Shown piece by piece: positions 36,793 to 46,026 of a stretch of DNA of 64,000 bases. A model generated the notes under the pieces. The model did no database searches, was not told where the DNA came from, and worked only from the letters and a program-made list of their open reading frames with translations. The DNA is from UBA1715 sp964346725 (GTDB lineage Bacteria; Bacteroidota; Bacteroidia; Bacteroidales; UBA1715): contig CAYFVM010000003.1 of the NCBI GenBank assembly GCA_964346725.1, positions 1-64,000 on the forward strand. The letters run 5' to 3'. The translations under genes were made by a program, and so were the position numbers. Numbering within the stretch: the first letter of the stretch is position 1; every line of letters starts with the position of its first letter.

Positions 36793-37889
36793 TACTGAAT
36801 TCTCTATCTATCTTTCATTATCGCAATATTGACGAATTGTCGTTCGATTGCAACGAGTCACTCAATTGTTTGATTGGCAAAAATGGTGTAGGCAAAACGA
36901 ATGTGCTCGATGCTATTTATTATTTATCGTTTTGCAAGAGCAATGTGCTCGCTAACGATGCCATGAATATAAAACACGATGAATCGTCATTCATAATTCA
37001 AGGAACTTATAACATTGATGAAGCGCTCGTTAAAGTTTCATGCGCCTATGAGCAGGCAAATAAGCAAAAAGTGGTGAAATGCAACGAAAAGAAATACACG
37101 CGTTTTTCCGATCACATTGGGCTTGTTCCTATTGTGTTTGTTTCGCCAAACGATGTTTTGCTTATTAATGAAGGAGGTGTCGAACGACGTAAGTTTTTAG
37201 ATGCGTTTATTTCAATGTATAATCATGAGTATTTCTCTAATCTACTTACGTACAACAAATTACTGCAACAACGAAATTCTTTATTAAAGCAAGAACAAGG
37301 AATTGATGAAACATATTTGTCAATACTCGATGAAAAACTTTCGATACTTGGATATGCAATTTACGAAGAACGAAAAAAAGCGGTGCAGGAACTTTCTATA
37401 CGGACAAAGAAGTTTTATGCTGAAATTTCTACAACCGAGGAATGTTCAATTTCCTACATATCACAGTTACACCAAGGAAAAATGAAAGAAATGCTTGCCA
37501 AGTCTATAGAACGTGACAAATATCTCACATATACCAGCGTAGGCATTCATCGTGACGATTTACAGTTTTACTTCAACGAAAATCTTATTAAAAATGTTGC
37601 CTCACAAGGTCAACGGAAATCATTCTTGCTGGCTCTTAAATTTTCTCAATATCAATTGATTACAGAATTGAAAAATGGACAAAAACCTATTCTGTTGTTA
37701 GACGACTTGTTTGACAAATTAGATCAAGACAGGGCCAAGAATATTTTTGATATGATAGACCGTCAGAATTTTGGGCAGATTTTTATAACCGAAACCGATA
37801 AAATTATGTTACAGGCTGTGTTTGAGCAACGCAAAGGTGATGGTGCTTTTTGGCAAGTAACAGATGGGGGTATGATTCAGAAAATGTAG
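36789..37889 (+). CDS. recF: DNA replication and repair protein RecF
   Basis: SMC-like ATPase that loads RecA at gaps. Walker A is GKNGVGKTNVLDAIYYLSF near 29-47, the signature motif SQGQRKSFLLALK is near 272-284, and Walker B with D-loop is PILLLDDLFDKLD near 298-310. Length 366 is typical. It overlaps rnz by ATGA. The stop is seven bases from the convergent GHKL gene with no clear terminator between. Confidence 0.96.
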   Translation: MILNSLSIFHYRNIDELSFDCNESLNCLIGKNGVGKTNVLDAIYYLSFCKSNVLANDAMNIKHDESSFIIQGTYNIDEALVKVSCAYEQANKQKVVKCNEKKYTRFSDHIGLVPIVFVSPNDVLLINEGGVERRKFLDAFISMYNHEYFSNLLTYNKLLQQRNSLLKQEQGIDETYLSILDEKLSILGYAIYEERKKAVQELSIRTKKFYAEISTTEECSISYISQLHQGKMKEMLAKSIERDKYLTYTSVGIHRDDLQFYFNENLIKNVASQGQRKSFLLALKFSQYQLITELKNGQKPILLLDDLFDKLDQDRAKNIFDMIDRQNFGQIFITETDKIMLQAVFEQRKGDGAFWQVTDGGMIQKM

Positions 37890-37896
37890 CGAATTA

Positions 37897-38793
37897 TTAC
37901 GCATGTACATTTTTGGGAACGTATCGGCGAACACGAACCGATTTTCCTTCGTTAAAATATTCAATTTCATCAAATATAAAGCGACAAAGCATAATGCCGC
38001 GTCCATTGACCCATTCTGAATTTTGGGCAAAAGAGGGCATTTTACAGGGATTAAAGCCAGCTCCTTCATCGTTTATAGTCCATTCGTCAAATATTTCTTC
38101 TTGATGAAATTCAATAGAGACTTTTCGATTTTTTAATAATTCATTTTCATTTTTCTTTTCTACAAGTTTTTCGAAAGTTCCATCTTGAAGAGCAATACTT
38201 TTTTCTTCGTAAGAAATGGCTAGGTTTCCATGTTCTATTGCATTGATTATCAGTTCTTCAAGCCCTAATTGTAAATCTTTTTTACACCATGTAAGCGCAG
38301 GATGAACATCTGAAATTAACGTGTCAACAAATTCCGAAACTTTTTCTAGATCGTTGTCAATTGTTTTTGAGAATTGCTTTGGTGTTAATGGTATATTTTT
38401 ATTGAATTCTTGTTTTCTAACCTTTAAAAGATATTCGTATTGCTTGAGACAAGCTAATAGTTCTTGTTCGTTGAGCGGAATGGTTACATAGTTATTTATG
38501 CCATACGACATAGCTTTGTATATCGTCTCTTTCTTGTTTTCGGGCAAAACCATAATGAAAATAACCTGAGGAATTATTTCTCTGATTTTTGCCATAAATT
38601 CTGTTGGATTTTTCGATAAAATTGTAAAATCACATAAAATAATGTGGGGGAGAAATGCCCGAACTCTTTGAAGTGCATCGGAGCATGAATGTACAACTTT
38701 TATGTTGAAATTTGTACATGTAACAACTTTCCCGAGAAAGTGAGAGGTACAATCTTGGTTACAAATCCCCAATATTTTATAATTCGGCTCCAT
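37897..38793 (-). CDS. Degenerate receiver domain fused to GHKL (RsbW-like) ATPase
   Basis: Residues 5-120 have a response-regulator fold with Asp55 in IILCDFTIL, but the N-terminal acidic pair is reduced (GICNQDC) and the conserved Lys of the TKP motif is Ile105 (VTIPL), so phosphorylation is doubtful. Residues 145-295 form a serine-kinase-type ATP-binding domain: N-box LEELIINAIEHGN at 178-190, G1 NDEGAGF at 241-247, and G2 GRGIMLCRF at 264-272. Such domains act as anti-sigma kinases. A STAS antagonist lies in the convergent operon, giving a possible partner pair. Confidence 0.85.
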   Translation of the reverse strand: MEPNYKILGICNQDCTSHFLGKVVTCTNFNIKVVHSCSDALQRVRAFLPHIILCDFTILSKNPTEFMAKIREIIPQVIFIMVLPENKKETIYKAMSYGINNYVTIPLNEQELLACLKQYEYLLKVRKQEFNKNIPLTPKQFSKTIDNDLEKVSEFVDTLISDVHPALTWCKKDLQLGLEELIINAIEHGNLAISYEEKSIALQDGTFEKLVEKKNENELLKNRKVSIEFHQEEIFDEWTINDEGAGFNPCKMPSFAQNSEWVNGRGIMLCRFIFDEIEYFNEGKSVRVRRYVPKNVHA

Positions 38794-38910
38794 AATAATG
38801 CGTATTTCAAATATACATCAAAAAAGAGCGAATTATACCGGTCTATTGGTAAAATTTATTGCACGTTCATCTATTTTCTTGATTTTTCGGCTTTTTTCTT
38901 CCTTTTTTCT

Positions 38911-39510
38911 CTATTTATAGCCTATTTTTCCTCTATTTTTACGCTTTTTTACCATTTTTAAGAAATAGGAGTGAACAGAGGTATCATTATTTAATTCGGG
39001 ATGAAATGCGGTTACTAATTGGTTTCCTTGTTTCGCTGCCACTATTTTCCCATCAACTATGGAAAGTATTTCGGTATCGTTTGAAACGGTTTCAATATAT
39101 GGTGCACGAATAAATGTCATAGGTATTTTTTTTGTAATCCCTGCAAACGCTCCCATTGTGGAAAAACTGCCAAGCTGGCATCCGTAGGCGTTCCGTCGAG
39201 CATAGATATCCATAGTAGCAATGCGATCTATGGGTTTGTCGTCAATACGATTGGCTAGCATAATAAGTCCTGCGCAGGTACCAAATGCCGGCAATCCATG
39301 CATAATAGCTTCACGAATGGGGTGGAGTAATTGTAAATTGTCTAAAAGTTTTGCCATAGTGGTGCTTTCGCCTCCAGGTATAATAATCCCGTCTTTTTCT
39401 TGATTCCAATCGGAAAGCTGGCGAATTTCAAAACTTTCGGTGTGGCATTTGTCAAGCATTTTTCGATGCTCAACAAATGCTCCCTGAAGTGCTAAAACAG
39501 CTATTCTCAT
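38911..39510 (-). CDS. pdxT: Pyridoxal 5'-phosphate synthase, glutaminase subunit
   Basis: Class I glutamine amidotransferase that supplies ammonia to PdxS. LALQGAFVEH at the N-terminus, PGGESTTMAKLL near 46-57, the nucleophile Cys in FGTCAGLIML near 77-86, and FHPELN near 169 with the catalytic His/Glu are all present. Length 199 fits. It starts one base after the pdxS stop, so the two are translated together. The C-terminus is lysine/arginine-rich (KKRKNRGK). Confidence 0.96.
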   Translation of the reverse strand: MRIAVLALQGAFVEHRKMLDKCHTESFEIRQLSDWNQEKDGIIIPGGESTTMAKLLDNLQLLHPIREAIMHGLPAFGTCAGLIMLANRIDDKPIDRIATMDIYARRNAYGCQLGSFSTMGAFAGITKKIPMTFIRAPYIETVSNDTEILSIVDGKIVAAKQGNQLVTAFHPELNNDTSVHSYFLKMVKKRKNRGKIGYK

Positions 39511-39511
39511 G

Positions 39512-40387
39512 TTATTTTCCGCGTTCAGCCATGAGTAGCTCTATTTCTTGCTCGTTAATACCAACCATTGCTTCGCCTAAGTCTTCGGAAAGTTCTGCAA
39601 GCATTTTTGCATCTTTATAGTTGGTTACTGCTTTTACTATTGCTTGTGCACGTTTTGCAGGATTTCCACTTTTAAAAATACCACTACCAACAAATACACC
39701 TTCAGCTCCCAGTTGCATCATAAGTGCTGCATCGGCAGGGGTAGCAACACCACCTGCAGCAAAATTTACAACGGGTAATTTGCGATGTCTGCGGACGTAT
39801 TGTATTAAATTAAACGGAACTTGCAATTGTTTTGCAGCCTCATATAGCTCGTCATCATTAAGCGAAGCGATTCTTCTAATTTCGCTTTGCATCATTCTCA
39901 TGTGTTGCACTGCTTGAATCACATCGCCAGTACCTAGTTCCCCTTTGGTACGAATCATAGTGGCACCTTCGGCTATACGGCGAAGTGCTTCGCCTAAATT
40001 TTTTGCACCACAAACAAATGGCACATTAAACTTTGTCTTATCTATATGATATACATTGTCGGCAGGTGAGAGTACTTCACTTTCGTCAATGTAGTCAATT
40101 TCAATTGCTTGGAGTATTTGTGCTTCAGCAAAATGGCCAATGCGACATTTTGCCATAACGGGGATGGTTACTGCGTTTTGTATGCTTTTAATCATTTTAG
40201 GATCACTCATACGTGACACGCCTCCAGCTGCACGTATGTCGGCTGGTATGCGTTCCAATGCCATTACGGCACAAGCTCCTGCTTCTTCTGCTATTTTTGC
40301 TTGTTCGGGAGAGGTTACGTACATTATCACGCCACCTTTTAGCATTTGTGCTAAATTTCTGTTCAATGTTTGTCTGTCTTGTGTCAT
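39512..40387 (-). CDS. pdxS: Pyridoxal 5'-phosphate synthase, lyase subunit
   Basis: Makes PLP from ribose-5-phosphate, glyceraldehyde-3-phosphate and ammonia. Family marks are ERIPADIRAAGGVSRMSDP near 45-63, the Schiff-base Lys in VMAKCRIGHFAEAQ near 79-92, and the second Lys in MIRTKGELGTG near 143-153. 291 residues. It is the middle gene of a three-gene operon, two bases after the ThiD-AraC gene and one base before pdxT. Confidence 0.97.
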   Translation of the reverse strand: MTQDRQTLNRNLAQMLKGGVIMYVTSPEQAKIAEEAGACAVMALERIPADIRAAGGVSRMSDPKMIKSIQNAVTIPVMAKCRIGHFAEAQILQAIEIDYIDESEVLSPADNVYHIDKTKFNVPFVCGAKNLGEALRRIAEGATMIRTKGELGTGDVIQAVQHMRMMQSEIRRIASLNDDELYEAAKQLQVPFNLIQYVRRHRKLPVVNFAAGGVATPADAALMMQLGAEGVFVGSGIFKSGNPAKRAQAIVKAVTNYKDAKMLAELSEDLGEAMVGINEQEIELLMAERGK

Positions 40388-40389
40388 TG

Positions 40390-41336
40390 TTATACGTATT
40401 TTGATTTGTTTCGAAATTCTCGTGGGGTAAGTCCTGTGAGGTTCTTGAAGTATTTGGTGAGATGTGCTTGCGATGAAAATCCAAAGTCGTTGCCTATCTC
40501 CTGAATAGATTTTCCGGTAGTGCGTAACTCTAATTGTATTTGTTCTATCACGTATTTGTCTATGATTATCTTAGGTGCAGAACCTGATATTCGTTTTGTT
40601 ACTTGCGACAAATAGCGGCTGCTTACGTTGAGTTGTTCAGCGTAAAAATGAACATCACTATAGGTTTTGCCGTATTTATTTATAGTATCAATAAAATCGT
40701 TATATAACTCATTTCCTCGTCCGTTTACGTTTTCTGAGTATGCAATTTTTGAATTTACATACGTTTTAGCTGCATCAATCGCTTCGGGTATTGATTTCCC
40801 TTTGTTGAGGAAAACAGCTACCGCACTCGAAAATTTGTTCGCATAACCGTGCAAATTGCTCTCGTCAAGAAGATACANNNNNNNNNNNNNNNNNNNNNNN
40901 NNNNNNNNNNNNNNNNNNNNNNNNNNNNNNNNNNNNNNNNNNNNNNNNNNNNNNNNNNNNNNNNNNNNNNNNNNNNNGTTACCATTTCGCCCATAAGTAA
41001 TTCTCCGGAACTTGAATAAATAATGGTATCGTAGAGAATATATTTTGGTTTATGTTTTGAGAGTGCCGCTACAATTACATCAAGAACTTCAATATTGCGA
41101 ATCATACCGATTTTTACAACCTTCGGTTGTACGTCGTTAAAAATTGCTTCAATTTGTCCTGAAACAATCGATGCGGGTACGTCAAAAAATTCTTGGATAC
41201 CCAACGTGGTTTGTACCGTAATTGAAGTTGCAGCGTTGTCGCCTAGTTCCGAAATGGTCTTAATGTCGGCTTGAATACCCGAACCGCCTGTGCTGTCAGA
41301 ACCTGTTATTGTCAATATTGGGTTTCTTTTTTCCAT
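40390..41336 (-). CDS. ThiD/PdxK-like kinase domain fused to AraC-type DNA-binding domain (interrupted by N gap)
   Basis: The N-terminal half (from ATG 41336, MEKRNPIL) is a ribokinase-fold ThiD-like domain: TGSDSTGGSGIQADIKT near 10-26, VVKIGMIRN near 79. After the gap the end of the kinase fold (HGYANKFSSAVAVFLNKG) runs straight into an AraC HTH pair (VSSRYLSQVTKR and GFSSQAHLTKYFKNLTG). The GTGC anion-hole motif of active ThiD reads GYAN, and the DPVM motif reads DTII, so catalysis may be lost. Frames differ across the N run because its length is arbitrary; compared with ThiD, roughly 75-80 residues are missing. It heads the pdxS-pdxT operon, suggesting a vitamin B6 (or HMP) responsive autoregulator. 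Confidence 0.82.
40878..40977. other. Assembly gap (100 N), no duplicated flanks
   Basis: Unlike three other gaps here, the flanks share no sequence, so real sequence of unknown length is missing from the kinase domain. Confidence 0.95.
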
Positions 41337-41493
41337 AGTTTTCCGTATATTCAATTGCAAAAAGAATAGGTTTATTCGTAATAAAAAAATATTGTTCTTC
41401 TTTTGACAAACAAAAATTCATTTTGTATAAAAATTTCTATGAGCAATTTGGTTGTTATATATAACATTTGTTACTTCGTGTAAAAATACAAAA

Positions 41494-41736
41494 ATGGAGA
41501 ACCAAGATGTAGAATATTCTCAATGCTTGAAAGATATTGAATTGTATCGCACCAAACGGGAACTTATTTTTAAAGAAATAGCAGAAATCCGTGCGTATAT
41601 AGATAATACAACGAACAGCAATAATGCAGGTGTTTTGCAGAAACAAAAACAACTCGAGAAGTTAGAGGCTTTAGACGAAGAATATGGAGCAAAAATGCAT
41701 GAGTTGGCAATTATGCGAAATTTGTTGGAACCATAG
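41494..41736 (+). CDS. Small coiled-coil protein, unknown
   Basis: An 80-residue, charged, helical protein with heptad-like spacing (KDIELYRTKRELIFKEIAEI, then KQLEKLEALDEEYG), suggesting a coiled-coil. No known domain. The frame opens at 41452, but ATG 41494 (MENQDVEY) follows an A-rich leader and is more likely. It lies between the divergent ThiD-AraC gene and the convergent nuclease gene. Confidence 0.6.
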   Translation: MENQDVEYSQCLKDIELYRTKRELIFKEIAEIRAYIDNTTNSNNAGVLQKQKQLEKLEALDEEYGAKMHELAIMRNLLEP

Positions 41737-41757
41737 CAGAAAGTTGCTTGAATTTGT

Positions 41758-44442
41758 CTAAAAAATACTTTTGGTAGCTTCTTTATTGCAGAATGCTTTA
41801 AAGTCGCAATAGGTGCACGTATTCGATATATCCGTCATTTTAAACTCTTTGTCGGGATGTATCATGCTGTCGGTAAGTGCTTGTAGTCTTTCTTCGAATT
41901 GTGTGAGCAGTTCACCGTCAAACGTAATAAGTTCTTCACCTCCAATCTCAAGCGTGGTCCTATTTGTATCGTTCCCAAAGAGTTGTATAAAAAATAGATT
42001 TGGTTGGTAGGAATTCTCAGGATGTAATTTTTTTAAAATATATGCATAAAACAAGGCTTGAAACGCTTCTTTAGGGTATATCTTATTTTTCGTAAAAAGC
42101 GTGTCTATATCTTCTATGAAAATCTTTTTTCGAAGTTTTTCTTCATTACAATTTCCCGTTTTATAGTCAATAATGCGGTACACGCCTTGGCAGAAGTCGA
42201 GTCGGTCTATGCGTCCGCCAATGTTGATGCCGTTGGGTAACTGTATTTGAGCTTCATCGCTTTCAAGCGCAACAATGGTGAATGGTTTTTGNNNNNNNNN
42301 NNNNNNNNNNNNNNNNNNNNNNNNNNNNNNNNNNNNNNNNNNNNNNNNNNNNNNNNNNNNNNNNNNNNNNNNNNNNNNNNNNNNNNNNNNNGGTTTACGC
42401 AAGCCTTTAATGGCTGAAAAATAAAATTGTCGTTCGCATTGTATGTATTTTATGAGCGACGTAGGCGAAAGTTTTTTGTTGGTGGTAATGTTGTGCCGGA
42501 ATATCGCAATATCATCGCTAGACTCTGCAAATTGGAGTTCTTCGCTCGGCGAAATGGTGTAGTAGTATTCCGCTTCCCGTATTCCTGAATATTTCTTGTA
42601 TGGGTTGTCTTTTTCTTCTGAAAGGTTTTTAAAGGGACTTTCATAGAGCATTTGAAGCAAAAACCTGCTTTTCTCTGACTTGTTTTCGCCGGAGCTCTCG
42701 CTGTAGAATATGGTAATGTTTTCGCAGCGTTGCAGCAGGCGGTAAAAATAGTATGAATACATAGCCGACTGCTCTTTGATGGTTGGCATACCAAACGCTA
42801 CACGGAGGTTGTAGGGGATAAACGAACCGCCCGTTGATGTTTTGGGCAGATTTTCGTCGGTTACCGAGGTAAGTATCAGGTTTTTGAAATCAAGCATGCG
42901 TGCTTCCAAAATACCCATTATTTGCAAGCCTTCCAGCGGTTCGCCGGCAATTGCTACCGTTTTATTTTGCAGTGTTTTTTTGAGCAGATTGTTTATAAAC
43001 GAGATTCGTTCAAAATGAATATGCTGACTTTCTATCACGGTTTGAAGCGCTGCTAGTTCGGTGTAAATGGTGTAAAAGATACTTTTGTCTATGTCGTCGA
43101 GAGGGTTTTGGCTACAGAGTTCAATAATGGTTTTTTTGAGTGCATCAACATAGGTATCGGTTTTGATGTCGTTCTTGAAAATGTAATCTAAATGGCTGAT
43201 TTCTACGCACTCACTTTGTGGTACGGTGATGCGTTTTTCTTGCATAATAAAAGAGTGCAGTTTTGTTGCATTTTTTCGACTCTCAAGAGAAAAGAGTGAA
43301 TTCTCGCAAATGCTCATCACGTTTTTGTAATAAAATTCGTTACCGCTTGCGTGCGCATATAATTCCAAAATAGACTCAAATAGTGTGTATGCTGCAGACG
43401 AACGAATAGGGTAACCCAACGTGATGTTGTACTTGGTGCCAGCTGGAATTGAGTTCAAAAGAGGAACAATCAATTTTTCATCGGCAAGCACAATGGCGGT
43501 GTCTTCTAAGGTGGCGTTTTTTATTACTTCACCGCAATATTTTGCTTGTGCAACTTCGTTTGGAGCTTTTACAAGTTGAATATTTTTATCGCGAAGAAAG
43601 TTTGAGAATGCGCTCTCATCTAACTCATTTGGGAATTCTTTTAGATTTTTACGAATAAATATTCCTGCTTCGTGGCTTTCGTCTTGTTTATAATACGTGT
43701 CGTAGTCCCAGTAGAAAAAGGCTTGCTTGCGATTTTGGAGAAACGAAAATAGTGATTTCTCGCATTCACTCAAGGCATTGAATCCTATGAATAGGTACGT
43801 TTTGTTATCAAATAGTTCTGCTTTTTGTTCTACTGGTAGTTCGGCAACGGAACGAATAGCCATTCCTTCGTAGCAAAGGTGCTGTTCTTGTAGTTTTTGT
43901 TTGAAATCGGTATAAATTGACGGCAATAGTTTCCACATGTTGAGGAAGTTCTTGCGTACATCGTTTTCACTTGACTTTGCAGGTATTTTTGTCGTGTCCC
44001 AAAAGTCACTGATTATCTTTTTTTGCTCTTCGTTCAAATAGTCAAACAGCGACTCTATGGCTTTGATGTCGGCAATGTTTGTAAACAAATCTTTCGCATT
44101 GATTTTGTATTTGTCTATGTCGTCAAAGTCGGAGAGTAGCATTTCGCCCCATGGGTAGAAATCTTCAAGGGTTTCGGTGGTTTTGGCAAAGGTCCGATAT
44201 GACAGGTAGAGCAAATGTACCAAGGTAAAATCATCAGGAATGGTAGCATTTTGTTTTTCGAGGTAAAATTCCTGTATAGTCGAGAGTTTTGGCAGGAATA
44301 CCATCTGCGATATGTGCGTTTGCATCGATCGTTTGAAGAATACCATAGCACGCTTGCTCGGAAACACTACCGTTGTGTTTAAAAGGTTTTCGCTGTGTTT
44401 CTGCAATATGTCGGTAACGCAAAGGTCTATGAATGAGGTCAT
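41758..44442 (-). CDS. AddB-like PD-(D/E)XK nuclease/inactive-helicase protein
   Basis: A UvrD-like, AddB-type N-terminal region (VVFPSKRAMVFFKRSM near 25-40; AIVLADEKLIVPLL near 300) is followed by a RecB-family nuclease domain. Visible are GGRIDRLDF, IIDYKTGNC and QALFYAYIL. An iron-sulfur staple is formed by CERQFYF before the domain and CTYCDFKAFC after it (C-x2-C-x5-C). AddB pairs with an AddA helicase-nuclease for double-strand break repair; no addA is in this window. The ORF is about 894 residues including 100 N. Third gene of a leftward operon nth-nadE-nuclease. Confidence 0.85.
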   Translation of the reverse strand: MTSFIDLCVTDILQKHSENLLNTTVVFPSKRAMVFFKRSMQTHISQMVFLPKLSTIQEFYLEKQNATIPDDFTLVHLLYLSYRTFAKTTETLEDFYPWGEMLLSDFDDIDKYKINAKDLFTNIADIKAIESLFDYLNEEQKKIISDFWDTTKIPAKSSENDVRKNFLNMWKLLPSIYTDFKQKLQEQHLCYEGMAIRSVAELPVEQKAELFDNKTYLFIGFNALSECEKSLFSFLQNRKQAFFYWDYDTYYKQDESHEAGIFIRKNLKEFPNELDESAFSNFLRDKNIQLVKAPNEVAQAKYCGEVIKNATLEDTAIVLADEKLIVPLLNSIPAGTKYNITLGYPIRSSAAYTLFESILELYAHASGNEFYYKNVMSICENSLFSLESRKNATKLHSFIMQEKRITVPQSECVEISHLDYIFKNDIKTDTYVDALKKTIIELCSQNPLDDIDKSIFYTIYTELAALQTVIESQHIHFERISFINNLLKKTLQNKTVAIAGEPLEGLQIMGILEARMLDFKNLILTSVTDENLPKTSTGGSFIPYNLRVAFGMPTIKEQSAMYSYYFYRLLQRCENITIFYSESSGENKSEKSRFLLQMLYESPFKNLSEEKDNPYKKYSGIREAEYYYTISPSEELQFAESSDDIAIFRHNITTNKKLSPTSLIKYIQCERQFYFSAIKGLRKXXXXXXXXXXXXXXXXXXXXXXXXXXXXXXXXXXQKPFTIVALESDEAQIQLPNGINIGGRIDRLDFCQGVYRIIDYKTGNCNEEKLRKKIFIEDIDTLFTKNKIYPKEAFQALFYAYILKKLHPENSYQPNLFFIQLFGNDTNRTTLEIGGEELITFDGELLTQFEERLQALTDSMIHPDKEFKMTDISNTCTYCDFKAFCNKEATKSIF
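42292..42391. other. Assembly gap (100 N) in the AddB-like gene, no duplicated flanks
   Basis: The flanks share no sequence. The frame happens to be kept across the 100 N, but the true length is unknown. It falls between the first Cys of the staple and the nuclease core. Confidence 0.95.
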
Positions 44443-44475
44443 ATCGGTATTTTAGGTTCGGTTTTATTCAAAATA

Positions 44476-46023
44476 TTAAAATTTCGCAATCAACGGAATG
44501 TGTCGTTGCGCGAATGGTTTCTCTGAAACACGAATGGCGGGGCAAAGTTGTTGACGTTTGTATTCGCATCGTTTTACCAAACGCAGAATTTTGTCTATCG
44601 TTTCTTTGGGAACGTTCATTTGGTACAATTCTTTTTCGCTTTTTTCGGCTTCTATGTATTGGTACAAAATCTTGTCTAACGTGTCGTAATCAGGCAGAGA
44701 GTCTGAGTCTTGTTGGTCAGGACGAAGTTCTGCCGAAGGTGCTTTAGTGATGGTGTTGGTAGGTATGATTTCTTTGTCACGATTGATGTATCGTGCCAGT
44801 GCATACACATCTGTTTTGTACACATCTCCCAATACCGAAAGACTGCCATTGGTATCGCCGTAGAGTGTGCCGTAGCCTACTGCTATCTCGCTTTTGTTTG
44901 AGGTATTGAGCAATATGTTTCCGAATTTGTTGCTTACCGCCATGAGCAACATTCCACGTATGCGTGATTGTAGATTTTCTTCTGCTATCGAAAACGGCAT
45001 ATCGCCAAAGAGTGGTGCAAGTGCATTGAGTGCCGTACCGTATATGTCTTTTATAGGAACAATATCGTATGCCACGTTTAGGTTTTTGGCAAGTCCTTCG
45101 GCATCGGTCACCGAGTGTGAGGTTGAATATTCTGATGGCAACAGCAATACGCGTATGTTTTCGCTCCCTATGGCTTCTGCTGCCAATGCAAGCACAACCG
45201 CTGAATCAATTCCACCCGAAAGCCCAAGCGTGGCGGTGGTAAAGTTGTTTTTCCTAAAATAATCGCGTATGCCCATTACCAAAGCGTCGTGTAGTAGAGC
45301 AATGGTGTTCGGTTGTTCGTCTGCTATCGCTTGATATTCTTTTTCGGTTTCGAAATAGGCAAGTGTTTCTTCAAAATAAGGAAGTTGCACAATGTGTTTA
45401 CCTTCTTTGTCAAGCACAAAGGAATGTCCTTCGTAGAGGTATTCGGTATTAGCTCCGCATTGATTTACCGAGATTACGGGGTAGGTGTATTTTGAAAACT
45501 GCAAACATTCTGCATTGTTTTTGTGTACATACGATTTTGCAGTACAATTGATAGCCAACGAAATGCCGTCAATCTCTTCAGGTGCGTCGTTGCCCACGCA
45601 TACGGCTATTTTCTTGTTTTTAAACTCAAAATAATTCGGCTCTTTGTCGGTCACAAAATAGCGTTGCTCGCTGAGTGTGAGTTGTTTTTTGTTGAATCGG
45701 CGGGTGATGGTGCCATTTTCAATAAGAAGCACCGAGTTGTATACTCTTTTCTCCGTTTCGTCAATGCAATATGATGGGCAGCCTACGAGTACAATAATGC
45801 CGTAGGTCTCGCTTGCTATGCGTTGCAATGTTTGCATGCTTGTTTCCATAAAATCTTCTTGAAGAAGTAAATCATAGGGGAACGAACCGCATACACTCAT
45901 TTCAGGGAATACAATCATATCGGCGCCTTGTTGGCGTGCGTCAAAAATGGTACGTAATATTCTTGAGGCATTTTTGCCAAAGTCACCAATGGAATAATTT
46001 TGTTGTGCTATTGCTATTTTCAT
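44476..46023 (-). CDS. nadE: Glutamine-dependent NAD+ synthetase
   Basis: Two domains. A nitrilase-like glutaminase occupies residues 1-240 with Glu41 (FPEMSVCG), Lys at 112-113 (FNKKQL) and Cys142 (AVCVGND) as catalytic triad. An NAD synthase domain follows with P-loop LSGGIDSAVVLALA near 268-281, STSHSVTDAEGLAKNL and NKSEIAVGYGTLYGD. It forms NAD from deamido-NAD. 515 residues, slightly short of the usual 540. The start is three bases after the nth stop. Confidence 0.95.
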   Translation of the reverse strand: MKIAIAQQNYSIGDFGKNASRILRTIFDARQQGADMIVFPEMSVCGSFPYDLLLQEDFMETSMQTLQRIASETYGIIVLVGCPSYCIDETEKRVYNSVLLIENGTITRRFNKKQLTLSEQRYFVTDKEPNYFEFKNKKIAVCVGNDAPEEIDGISLAINCTAKSYVHKNNAECLQFSKYTYPVISVNQCGANTEYLYEGHSFVLDKEGKHIVQLPYFEETLAYFETEKEYQAIADEQPNTIALLHDALVMGIRDYFRKNNFTTATLGLSGGIDSAVVLALAAEAIGSENIRVLLLPSEYSTSHSVTDAEGLAKNLNVAYDIVPIKDIYGTALNALAPLFGDMPFSIAEENLQSRIRGMLLMAVSNKFGNILLNTSNKSEIAVGYGTLYGDTNGSLSVLGDVYKTDVYALARYINRDKEIIPTNTITKAPSAELRPDQQDSDSLPDYDTLDKILYQYIEAEKSEKELYQMNVPKETIDKILRLVKRCEYKRQQLCPAIRVSEKPFAQRHIPLIAKF

Positions 46024-46026
46024 CGT

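Noticed and set aside
40390..40854. Separate AraC-family regulator gene beside a thiD gene
   Set aside because: The apparent start is a TTG inside the conserved end of the kinase fold, and the coding sequence continues upstream into the gap, so one fusion gene is the better reading.
40818..41336. Frameshift in the ThiD-AraC gene
   Set aside because: The frame change occurs across an N run of arbitrary length, so it is not evidence of a real frameshift.
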